DNA of 64,000 bases from Deltaproteobacteria bacterium (GTDB taxonomy: Bacteria; UBA10199; JACPAL01), in assembly GCA_016180845.1 (NCBI GenBank), contig JACPAK010000008.1, positions 30,615 to 94,614 on the forward strand, written 5' to 3'. Below, one piece after another: positions 28,709-37,325 of this stretch. The notes beneath the pieces were generated by a model that worked only from the letters and a program-made list of their open reading frames with translations, had not been told where the DNA came from and searched no databases. Position numbers and translations under genes: made by a program. How positions within the stretch are numbered: position 1 is the first letter of the stretch; every line of letters starts with the position of its first letter.

Positions 28709-30271
28709 TCATCCCTTAAAACTCCTGTCTAACACTCGATATTGCACCGCCTCGGCAAGATGCGACGCCGAAATCTGTTCCGAGCTCTTAAGATCAGCAA
28801 TCGTACGAGCAACCTTCAGGATACGGTCGTAGGCCCGTGCCGAGAGGCCTAATGTCTCGACCGCCTGCTCCAAAATCCTCGCCCCTTCCCTGTCCAGGCT
28901 GCAAAATTTCTGGATGAGTTGCCCCTTCATTTGGCTATTACAGTAGACCTTGTGCCTCTGAAATCGTTCCTTCTGGATCAACCTCGCCCGGTTAACTCGT
29001 TTCCGGATCTCAGAAGAGGATTCACAAGCGCCCGATCCGGCAAGATCCTTGTACTCTACAGGGGGCACCTCAATCTGAAGATCGATGCGGTCCATGAGGG
29101 GACCGGAGATTCGAGTCCGATAATGATCGATCTGCTCCGGAGAACAAGTGCAGGGTCGTCGCCGCGATCCTAAATAACCACACCGGCATGGATTCATCGA
29201 AGCGACCAACATAAACCGCGCCGGAAAAGTGACCGATGTCAGGGCGCGAGAAATGGTCATCTTATTCGATTCCAAGGGTTGGCGAAGGATTTCGAGGACG
29301 TTTTTTTTGAATTCCGTCAGCTCGTCGAGAAACAGAACCCCGTTGTGGGCGAGACTGACCTCACCCGGTCTCGGATGGGCACCGCCTCCCGCAAGGCCGG
29401 CATCTGAAATTGTATGGTGCGGCGAACGAAACGGTCTCTCTTTCAAAAGCGATCTTCGACCATCGAGCTGCCCCACGACGCTGTAAACCTTGGTCGTCTC
29501 AAGCGCCTCTTCAAACTCCATTGGCGGCAGGATCGTCGGAAGACGTTCGGCAAGCATCGTCTTTCCGGAACCAGGAGGCCCCATCATCAACAGATTATGC
29601 CCCCCTGCTGCTGCGATCTCCAAGACACGCTTTGCCTGAAACTGCCCCTTCACCTCAGAGAAATCGGCAGAAAAAGAGGGACCGTCCTCGAAAGAGAAGG
29701 GAGTTGGAATCGCCGGCTCAAGCTTTTTCTCATCCGTCAGGTGCTGGACAATATCAGAAAGATGACGAACCCCAAAAAGCGTGACGTCAGAAACGACAGA
29801 GGCCTCAGAAACATTTTTTTCCGGGAGGATCAAGGAGGGGATTTTTTTCTTGCGAGCCATGAGAGCGATCGAGAGGGCACCTGTTATTGGCTTGATCTCT
29901 CCATGCAATGAAAGCTCACCCGCCATGAGAATCCGGCCAATTTTCTGCCGGTCAATCAATTCAGACGAGGCTAAAAGTCCAACGGCAATCGGGAGGTCAA
30001 AGGCGGTCCCCTCTTTTTTAATATCGGCTGGGGCAAGGTTGATCGTGATGCGCCGGCGATGAAAATGGTACCCCGAGTTTCTGATCGCCGCAATCACACG
30101 CTCCTGACTCTCTCTGACCGAAGACTCCGGGAGTCCGACCGTTGTCCATCGGGCAATGCCAGGCGCAATATCGACCTCTACCTCAACAGGGTAGGCATCA
30201 ATTCCGATCAAACCGGCGCTAAGAATCTTCGACAGCATCGATTGGGAGTGAAGCAAGATTGGTGCCAACAT
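28709..30271 (-). CDS. comM: ComM/YifB Mg-chelatase-like AAA+ ATPase
   Basis: Hexameric helicase family that promotes branch migration of incoming DNA during natural transformation. It begins with an S5-like domain (SAGLIGIDAYPVEVEVDIAPG), then the Walker A motif GPPGSGKT at about residue 230 and Walker B GVLFLDELTEF. SPHHTISDAGLAGGG and the paired cysteines of CRCGYLG and CTCSPEQ follow. The ATG at 30271 is chosen because GAGGAG lies 6 nt upstream. An open frame runs on to 30676 but would overlap sucC and has no family match. The product is 520 residues, a normal length. It is divergent from sucC. Confidence 0.93.
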   Translation of the reverse strand: MLAPILLHSQSMLSKILSAGLIGIDAYPVEVEVDIAPGIARWTTVGLPESSVRESQERVIAAIRNSGYHFHRRRITINLAPADIKKEGTAFDLPIAVGLLASSELIDRQKIGRILMAGELSLHGEIKPITGALSIALMARKKKIPSLILPEKNVSEASVVSDVTLFGVRHLSDIVQHLTDEKKLEPAIPTPFSFEDGPSFSADFSEVKGQFQAKRVLEIAAAGGHNLLMMGPPGSGKTMLAERLPTILPPMEFEEALETTKVYSVVGQLDGRRSLLKERPFRSPHHTISDAGLAGGGAHPRPGEVSLAHNGVLFLDELTEFKKNVLEILRQPLESNKMTISRALTSVTFPARFMLVASMNPCRCGYLGSRRRPCTCSPEQIDHYRTRISGPLMDRIDLQIEVPPVEYKDLAGSGACESSSEIRKRVNRARLIQKERFQRHKVYCNSQMKGQLIQKFCSLDREGARILEQAVETLGLSARAYDRILKVARTIADLKSSEQISASHLAEAVQYRVLDRSFKG

Positions 30272-30388
30272 ACAGGTCTCCTCGGACCTTCCGAGAGAAT
30301 AGCTTAGGTTCGACACCACGCTAGTACCAAGCGAGCGAATCGTCTGAATTTCGGAATGACCGTCCGATTTTGCTCCTGTCTTATTCTG

Positions 30389-30416
30389 TTGCACCCTGCT
30401 CATTTTTTTTGATAAA
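30389..30416 (+). promoter_or_regulatory. Candidate sucCD-ndk promoter
   Basis: TTGCAC (30389-30394) and GATAAA (30411-30416) are separated by 16 bp and end 11 nt ahead of the sucC ATG. No ribosome site is visible in those 11 nt, so the transcript leader would be only a few bases long. Confidence 0.45.
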
Positions 30417-30427
30417 CGCCCGACCAA

Positions 30428-31585
30428 ATGAAAATCCACGAGTACCAGGGCAAAGAAATTCTTCGAAAATTCGGCGTCCCCGTTCCTGAAGGAGAAGTTG
30501 CCTTCAGTGTCGATGAGGCAGTCAGCATTGCGAAACGACTTAAACCACCCGTAGTGGTGAAGGCCCAGATCCATGCCGGTGGGCGCGGAAAGGGAGGCGG
30601 GGTAAAGCTCGCGAAGACGATCGAGGAGGTCCGACAGCATGCCCAGGCGATCCTCGGCATGAATCTCGTCACGCATCAGACGGGGCCGGAAGGAAAGATC
30701 GTCAAGAAACTCCTGATTGAAAAGGGCTGTGCCATCGCGCGTGAACTTTACCTCGGTGCCGTCCTCGATCGTACAAACGGCTGTGTCACAATGATGGCCA
30801 GCGCAGAGGGAGGGGTCGAGATCGAAGAGGTGGCGAAGAAAACCCCCGAAAAGATCCTGAAACTACCGATCGACCCCCTTTCAGGTGTGAATGAAAAAGA
30901 GGCGCTTGCGATCGGGACAAGGCTCGGATTCGATAAAACCCTTTCCATAAATTTTGCAGGATTTGTCCGGGCCCTTTATGAGGCGTATCTGAAGGCCGAT
31001 TGCTCGCTCGCCGAGATCAACCCACTCGTTGTCACGAACGATCAAAAATTGCTCGCGCTCGATGCGAAAATCAACTTCGATGATAACGCCCTCTTCCGCC
31101 ATCCGGAGTACGAATCACTCCGGGATCTCGATGAAGAAGACCCGAAGGAGATCGAGGCGAAGAAACGTGGGCTTTCCTATATCAGTCTCGATGGGACGAT
31201 CGGTTGCATGGTGAATGGCGCCGGCCTCGCGATGGCAACGATGGATATTATCAAGCTGGCCGGCGGCGAGCCGGCGAATTTTCTGGATGTCGGTGGAGGG
31301 GCTACCGCCGATCAGGTCACCGCCGCCTTCAAGATTATCCTGGCCGACCCGAAGGTCCGCGCGATTTTGGTCAATATCTTCGGCGGGATCATGAAGTGTA
31401 ACACGATCGCGGAAGGGATTGTGACCGCGGCACGAGAGACGCATATTAAGGTGCCGGTCGTGGTTCGATTGCAGGGGACGAACGTCGATCTCGGCAAAAA
31501 GATCTTGCAGGAGTCAGGACTAAAATTGGTATCAGAGGACAATTTGGGAGAGGCGGCGAAAAGGGTGGTGGAATTGTCAATATAG
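30428..31585 (+). CDS. sucC: Succinyl-CoA ligase beta subunit
   Basis: Forms the nucleotide- and succinate-binding half of succinyl-CoA synthetase, the substrate-level phosphorylation step of the TCA cycle. The 385-residue protein begins [20 protein letters not shown] and has the ATP-grasp [20 protein letters not shown]-terminal landmarks are [30 protein letters not shown] and [11 protein letters not shown]. It is followed 8 nt later by sucD, with ndk after that. Identity and length are standard. Confidence 0.96.
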   Translation: MKIHEYQGKEILRKFGVPVPEGEVAFSVDEAVSIAKRLKPPVVVKAQIHAGGRGKGGGVKLAKTIEEVRQHAQAILGMNLVTHQTGPEGKIVKKLLIEKGCAIARELYLGAVLDRTNGCVTMMASAEGGVEIEEVAKKTPEKILKLPIDPLSGVNEKEALAIGTRLGFDKTLSINFAGFVRALYEAYLKADCSLAEINPLVVTNDQKLLALDAKINFDDNALFRHPEYESLRDLDEEDPKEIEAKKRGLSYISLDGTIGCMVNGAGLAMATMDIIKLAGGEPANFLDVGGGATADQVTAAFKIILADPKVRAILVNIFGGIMKCNTIAEGIVTAARETHIKVPVVVRLQGTNVDLGKKILQESGLKLVSEDNLGEAAKRVVELSI

Positions 31586-31593
31586 AGGAAATC

Positions 31594-32458
<865 letters not shown>

Positions 32459-32469
<11 letters not shown>

Positions 32470-32869
32470 AAAAACACTTTCAATCATCAAACCGGACGGG
32501 GTCCAAAAAAATCTGATCGGCGAGGTATTGAGCCGATTTGAAAAAGGTGGGCTCCGGCCGATTGCGATCCGGATGCTCCGCCTGACCAAAAATCAGGCCG
32601 AGGAGTTTTATGCCATTCATCGAGGGAAGCCTTTCTATGAGCCCCTCGTTCAGTACATGACATCCGGTCCTGTCGTCGTTTCTGTTCTCGAGGGTCAAAA
32701 TGCGATCAACAAAAACCGCGAGATCATGGGGGCGACCGACCCAAAAAAGGCAGCCCCGGGAACGATTCGAAGGGACTTTGCCGAGTCGATCGATGCGAAT
32801 ATCGTCCACGGTTCGGATGGACCCGAAACCGCAAAAGTGGAAATCAGATTTTTCTTTCCGGATTTGTAA
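32459..32869 (+). CDS. ndk: Nucleoside diphosphate kinase
   Basis: Transfers the gamma phosphate among nucleoside triphosphates through a phosphohistidine. The 136-residue protein starts with [20 protein letters not shown] and has [10 protein letters not shown] and [30 protein letters not shown] holds the catalytic His. The GTG start at 32459 overlaps the sucD 3' end by 11 bp and is preceded by AAGGAGGT, a strong ribosome site. Length is normal. Confidence 0.96.
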
Positions 32870-32903
32870 ATTTGGAATATGGGGTTATTCAAAGGGGGAT
32901 CTT

Positions 32904-33347
32904 ATGACAACAGAGCATTGTTCATGGAAACCACGACTTCAAAATCTGGGGCTTCTTATTTTGCGTCTCCTCATCGGATATGGAATTGCCCAGCACGGTT
33001 GGGGAAAAATGATGGGTGATATGGCCGGCTTTGCAGAAGGGGCTGTCGCCGGCAAAATGGGACTTCCCTACCCTCTCTTCTTTGCCTGGGCTGCCGCGAT
33101 CAGTGAAGGGGTTGGCGGAATCCTTCTGGCACTCGGTCTCCTGACACGTGTTGCCGCTTTTTCAATCCTCTGCGTGATGGCCTCTGCCTTCTTCATCTTC
33201 CATGGCACCGATCCGTGGGAGGTGAAGGAACTTGCCTTCGTCTACGGTTCAACTGCCCTTTCTTTTATCATGACAGGAGGGGGATGTTACGCACTGGATG
33301 CCCTGCTCTTCTGTCGAGAAAAGAAAGATGGAACGATTTGCCAGTAG
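32904..33347 (+). CDS. DoxX-family membrane protein
   Basis: A 147-residue membrane protein with four hydrophobic helices. The motif ILRLLIGYGIAQHGWGKMMG opens the domain, as in DoxX/DoxD proteins, followed by AAAISEGVGGILLALGLLTR. Members have been linked to oxidoreductase complexes and redox stress, but the biochemical role here is unknown. The ATG at 32904 is preceded by AAGGGGGA; a longer frame reading back into ndk is rejected for that reason. It could be the last gene of the sucC transcript. Confidence 0.85.
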   Translation: MTTEHCSWKPRLQNLGLLILRLLIGYGIAQHGWGKMMGDMAGFAEGAVAGKMGLPYPLFFAWAAAISEGVGGILLALGLLTRVAAFSILCVMASAFFIFHGTDPWEVKELAFVYGSTALSFIMTGGGCYALDALLFCREKKDGTICQ

Positions 33348-33402
33348 GCGTTTCTGCCAAGACTTGCCAACTGACACCCAATCCGATACCTTTACGGTAC
33401 AC

Positions 33403-34935
33403 ATGCTTTTCTTTTTAAAAAAACATAACAAAAACAAGATCTTGCCTCAAAAGCAAGAGGTCCCTCAGGAACCTATTTTTGAGACACTCTTTGACTCCTC
33501 ACCCGATCCGACCCTTTTTTCCGATCAGACCGGTAACATTCGCGAGGTTAATAACGTCACTCAAGAGGCGTATGGTTATGAGAAAAGGGAGTTGATCAAC
33601 AGAAACCTGTTTGAGGTCGGTCTTATCGCCCGTTCCTCACTTCCAAAACTCTTGAGGGAATTCGATTTTGTGATTGCCGGTTTACCCAGAGCCCCTTTCG
33701 AACTCGAAATTTTGAAAAAAGATGGGAAAAAAAGATCGCTCGAGGCGCATGCGCAAGTCGTCAAAAACCAAAACGGACTTCAAGGGGTCCTCATCACCTT
33801 TCGTGACATTACAGAACGGAAAAAATCTGAAGATCGACAGACAGAATTCATCAGTCGTATTTCACATGAACTCCGAACCCCGATCACCATTATCAAGGGA
33901 GCGGTTGGAAATCTGAAAGACGGCATTGTCGGATCCCTCTCCGAAAAACAGGGACGAGTCGTTGAGGCGATCAGCCGGAATGTCGATCGCTTAAGCCGCC
34001 TCGTTGGCAACGTCCTCGATCTCTCCCGCCTGGAGTCAGGGAAGGCCAAGATGAATCTTCGACGCGTCGACATTACACAGGTCATCGAAGAGACGATCCA
34101 AAACATGAATGCCCAGGCCAAAGAAAAAGGGCTCCGGATAACGAGTCGTCACCCTGAATCCCTGTCAGATATTTGGGCTGATCCCGACCTGATCGCTCAG
34201 GTCATGACAAATCTTTTAAGCAACGCAATTCGCTTCGCGAAGTCGCTTATTTTTGTCGAAACCTCGGAGAACAAACATCAGGTACAGGTCATGGTCAGAG
34301 ACGATGGACCAGGTATCCGCAAAGAAGATCAGTCAAAACTCTTCAATAAGTTTGAACAGGTCACACGCCCTCTCAGTGGAGGCGAGTACAAAGGAACAGG
34401 GCTGGGGCTTTCGATCTGCAAGGAGATTCTCAAAAACCACCACGGGGAGATCTGGATGGAGGGTGACTCTGGCCAAGGGGCGACGTTCGCCTTCCGTCTC
34501 CCTCAATATGATGCGATGGCGGTCCTTCGCAAAGAACTCGAAATTTTATTACCTCAGGCACGGAGTCGAGAGGAGCGGGTTGCTGTTGTTCTCATTTCCT
34601 TTACCAATCTCGAAGAACAAAAACGGGAACACAGCCTTGAAAAGGTGGAAAAGCTCATCCGCGATTTTGAGATTAAAACACGTGAAGTGGTCCTTCGTCG
34701 GGAAGACTTCCTTCTCGACAATGAGGGAGAGGGCTTTTTCGTCGTGCTGGTCAATGTCTCTCCCTTTTCCCTGCCAAATATCCTTATGAGAATCCGTAAA
34801 ATGATGGAGACTCTTTCCCTCTCAAACCCGGACAACATCTCGCTGGAATTAAACATGGGAACCGCGATCTTCCCCAATGAGGGGGAGACGATCGATGAGC
34901 TCCTGAGAATCGCAAGCCATAAGGAAACCAAATGA
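33403..34935 (+). CDS. PAS histidine kinase with degenerate GGDEF domain
   Basis: A 510-residue sensor kinase from the ATG at 33403, with no membrane helix. A PAS domain (residues about 22-145, with ITFRDITERKKSE at its end) leads into the phospho-acceptor helix FISRISHELRTP (His155). The ATPase domain follows with LLSNAIRF, DDGPGI and GTGLGLSI. The C-terminal 130 residues look like a GGDEF fold, ending LNMGTAIFPNEGETIDELL. The catalytic signature is EGEGF, but RRED (432-435) lies exactly five residues before it, which is the inhibitory-site spacing. It is therefore a predicted c-di-GMP receptor and not a cyclase. The stop overlaps the next receiver gene (ATGA), and pelA follows. Confidence 0.85.
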   Translation: MLFFLKKHNKNKILPQKQEVPQEPIFETLFDSSPDPTLFSDQTGNIREVNNVTQEAYGYEKRELINRNLFEVGLIARSSLPKLLREFDFVIAGLPRAPFELEILKKDGKKRSLEAHAQVVKNQNGLQGVLITFRDITERKKSEDRQTEFISRISHELRTPITIIKGAVGNLKDGIVGSLSEKQGRVVEAISRNVDRLSRLVGNVLDLSRLESGKAKMNLRRVDITQVIEETIQNMNAQAKEKGLRITSRHPESLSDIWADPDLIAQVMTNLLSNAIRFAKSLIFVETSENKHQVQVMVRDDGPGIRKEDQSKLFNKFEQVTRPLSGGEYKGTGLGLSICKEILKNHHGEIWMEGDSGQGATFAFRLPQYDAMAVLRKELEILLPQARSREERVAVVLISFTNLEEQKREHSLEKVEKLIRDFEIKTREVVLRREDFLLDNEGEGFFVVLVNVSPFSLPNILMRIRKMMETLSLSNPDNISLELNMGTAIFPNEGETIDELLRIASHKETK

Positions 34936-35306
34936 AAAAAGGTCGTATCCTGATCGTCGACGATGAGATTTTTCTGGTAGAAACACTGAAGGACCGCCTG
35001 GAGTTTGTCGGTTATGAGGTTTTAACAGCCGAAAATGGTGCCGAGGCCTTGACCAAACTCCAAGCGCCCCATCCTGTCGATCTGATCCTGATGGATTGCA
35101 TGATGCCGGTCATGGATGGGCTTCAAGCGACCCAACTGATCAAGGGACATGAAAAATTAAAAAAAATCCCTGTCATTTTCCTCACCGCGCGTGCCCGCAA
35201 GGAAGACCGTGAAGAGGCGTTTCGGGCCGGCGCCGACGACTACCTCGCAAAACCTTTTGAAACAGACGATCTGCTCAAAATGATAGAAAAGTGGATCAAG
35301 AAGTAG
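34932..35306 (+). CDS. Single-domain response regulator
   Basis: A 124-residue CheY-like receiver. The acidic pair is in LIVDDEIF, the phospho-acceptor Asp in LILMDCMMPVMDG, the Thr in IFLTARARKE, and the Lys in DDYLAKPFE. There is no output domain. It overlaps the kinase gene by 4 nt and is followed 3 nt later by pelA, so it is the probable cognate partner of that kinase. It may act by binding another protein, possibly of the Pel machinery. Confidence 0.92.
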   Translation: MKKGRILIVDDEIFLVETLKDRLEFVGYEVLTAENGAEALTKLQAPHPVDLILMDCMMPVMDGLQATQLIKGHEKLKKIPVIFLTARARKEDREEAFRAGADDYLAKPFETDDLLKMIEKWIKK

Positions 35307-35309
35307 GAC

Positions 35310-37325
35310 GTGAAAAATTTTTTTTTCTTTCTGATCTTCTTTTTGTCCGGCACATTATCAGCGACCCCCCTTCCACGAAAAATACTTGCGCTCTACGACC
35401 CCCAAGTCTTTTCAAAACCGATCGACACCCCAATCCACCGACACGCCGAGGTCTGGTTGAATCACCTCGGCATGGAGGTCGTCTATCATCCGATCACAAG
35501 GCCTCTTCCCAAACTCTCTCCTGATTTTCGCGGTCTCATCAGCTGGTTTACAACCGTGAGTGCGATCAAAGACCCTCTTCCCTACTGCCGCTGGCTCGAA
35601 GACCAGATTCACAAGGGACAAAAAGTGGTCATCCTGGAGGAACCCGGATTTCTGAAGACCAGGGAAAGAAAAATCGATCCTGCCTGTCATCAGGCGCTTC
35701 AAACACTCGGCATTGATTATCGCGGTTTTTTTTCTGACAACCCCTTTTATTATGAGATTGTCAAAAAAGATCCTTCGATGGTCGAATTCGAGAGAAAGAT
35801 CGACCTGACTGAGGGGCTTCTCTATAGCCTCATAAAGGCCGATCCCTCGGCCAAGGTGTTTCTGAAGGCAAAGCGACTCGACATGCAAGAGGGCCTCTCA
35901 GATTTAGTCGTCATCACGCCTCATGGCGGTTTTGTTCATTCTTCCTATGCCATCTATGGAAAAAAGGATCTGGGGAAACTCCACTGGCGACTCAATCCGT
36001 ATCTTTTTTTTACCAAGGCGTATCAACTTGAAGGACTTCCTCGCCCTGATGTCACAACCCTCAATGGGACCCGAATCTTTTTCAGCCATATCGACGGTGA
36101 CGGGATCGTGAATCTCTCGGAAATCGATCGGAAATCTTATTCGGGCGAGGTCATTTTGAATGAAGTCCTGAAAAAACGGACAACAATTCCGATCACCGCC
36201 TCTCTGATCACCGGCTATTTTGATCTCGCTGAATTCAAAAATGAGAGGGTTGCCAAACTATACGATGAGATCTTCTCGTTGCCTCATGTAGAACCTGCGG
36301 CGCATGGCTATGCCCATCCATTGAAATGGGAGGAAGGAACACTGGCGCTCAAGATTCCAGGGTATCGCTTCAGTGCGGAAAAGGAGATCCGTGGTTCAGT
36401 AGAAATGATGAATGAACTGCGAAAACCAAAACTTTTCCAATGGACCGGTGACTCCCGTCTCTCCGAAACGGAACTTTCGATTGTAAATCAATTGAACATT
36501 CAAAATATCAATGGCGGGGAACCTCGTTTCGACAAGAGATTCGATAGCTACGCCTTTCTGATACCGATCGCGGCAACGCATGGGCTGTTTCACCAGATTT
36601 ACACCGCAGCCCCGAATGAAAACAATTACACCGATCTCTGGAAGGACCGGTTTTTTGGCTACCAGGAGGTGATCGAGACATTCCAGAACACCGAAAGTCC
36701 GATCCGATTGAAACCGATCAATATTTACTATCATTACTATTCAGGAGAGAAGCTTGCAGCGCTTAAGGCGCTTCAGGATGTCTATGACTATGCGCTATCG
36801 CAAGAGATCTTTGCGATGACCGCTTCCGAATATGCGCAGCTTGCCCAGGAGTTTTTTGATTTTCCGATTGAAGTCATCCCTTCCGGCTATCGGATCCGCC
36901 ATGAAGGGAGATTGCGAACTGTCCGTTTTGATCGGGAGTCAAAAAATGTCGATATCGATCGTTCGCATGGAGTCCTCGGCTTCGTTCATCATCAGGGAAA
37001 CTTGTATGTCCATCTCGATGAAGGGGTTTTGCATGAAATTGTTTTGATATCAGACAATCCGTCGAGGCCGTTTGTTGAGAAGGCAACCTTTTGGGTCCAA
37101 AATTTTAAGGGTGATCAGCAAAAAATCGTTTTTGGGAAGAAAGGGTGGCACCGAAGCCAAATCACCCTGGGCGGTCTTTTGCCGAATCAAGATTACCGAA
37201 TCAGCTCGGGGAAAATGACACTGTCAGAGAGGACTGATTCAAAAGGGAGGTTAACCATTCTTTTCCCGGAAGCAGAGAATGAAAGAGGGTTTCAAAAAGT
37301 GGTGATCGAACATGTATCTCTCTAA
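35310..37325 (+). CDS. pelA: PelA-like polysaccharide deacetylase
   Basis: Periplasmic deacetylase expected to remove acetyl groups from the Pel polymer. A signal peptide (residues 1-18) is followed by a Rossmann-like domain (about 22-235, as in the central part of PelA). The deacetylase domain has FSHIDGDG (Asp262, Asp264) and HGYAH (His332, His336), the Asp...His-x3-His metal site of the family. A C-terminal beta domain ends at residue 671. The glycoside hydrolase domain at the front of Pseudomonas PelA is absent, as in deacetylase-only versions reported from Gram-positive Pel loci. The start is close behind the receiver gene and the end overlaps pelB by 14 bp. Confidence 0.85.
   Translation: MKNFFFFLIFFLSGTLSATPLPRKILALYDPQVFSKPIDTPIHRHAEVWLNHLGMEVVYHPITRPLPKLSPDFRGLISWFTTVSAIKDPLPYCRWLEDQIHKGQKVVILEEPGFLKTRERKIDPACHQALQTLGIDYRGFFSDNPFYYEIVKKDPSMVEFERKIDLTEGLLYSLIKADPSAKVFLKAKRLDMQEGLSDLVVITPHGGFVHSSYAIYGKKDLGKLHWRLNPYLFFTKAYQLEGLPRPDVTTLNGTRIFFSHIDGDGIVNLSEIDRKSYSGEVILNEVLKKRTTIPITASLITGYFDLAEFKNERVAKLYDEIFSLPHVEPAAHGYAHPLKWEEGTLALKIPGYRFSAEKEIRGSVEMMNELRKPKLFQWTGDSRLSETELSIVNQLNIQNINGGEPRFDKRFDSYAFLIPIAATHGLFHQIYTAAPNENNYTDLWKDRFFGYQEVIETFQNTESPIRLKPINIYYHYYSGEKLAALKALQDVYDYALSQEIFAMTASEYAQLAQEFFDFPIEVIPSGYRIRHEGRLRTVRFDRESKNVDIDRSHGVLGFVHHQGNLYVHLDEGVLHEIVLISDNPSRPFVEKATFWVQNFKGDQQKIVFGKKGWHRSQITLGGLLPNQDYRISSGKMTLSERTDSKGRLTILFPEAENERGFQKVVIEHVSL

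Noticed and set aside
30272..30676. Upstream extension of comM by 135 codons
   Set aside because: It would overlap the start of sucC, has no similarity to ComM, and a strong ribosome site precedes the ATG at 30271.
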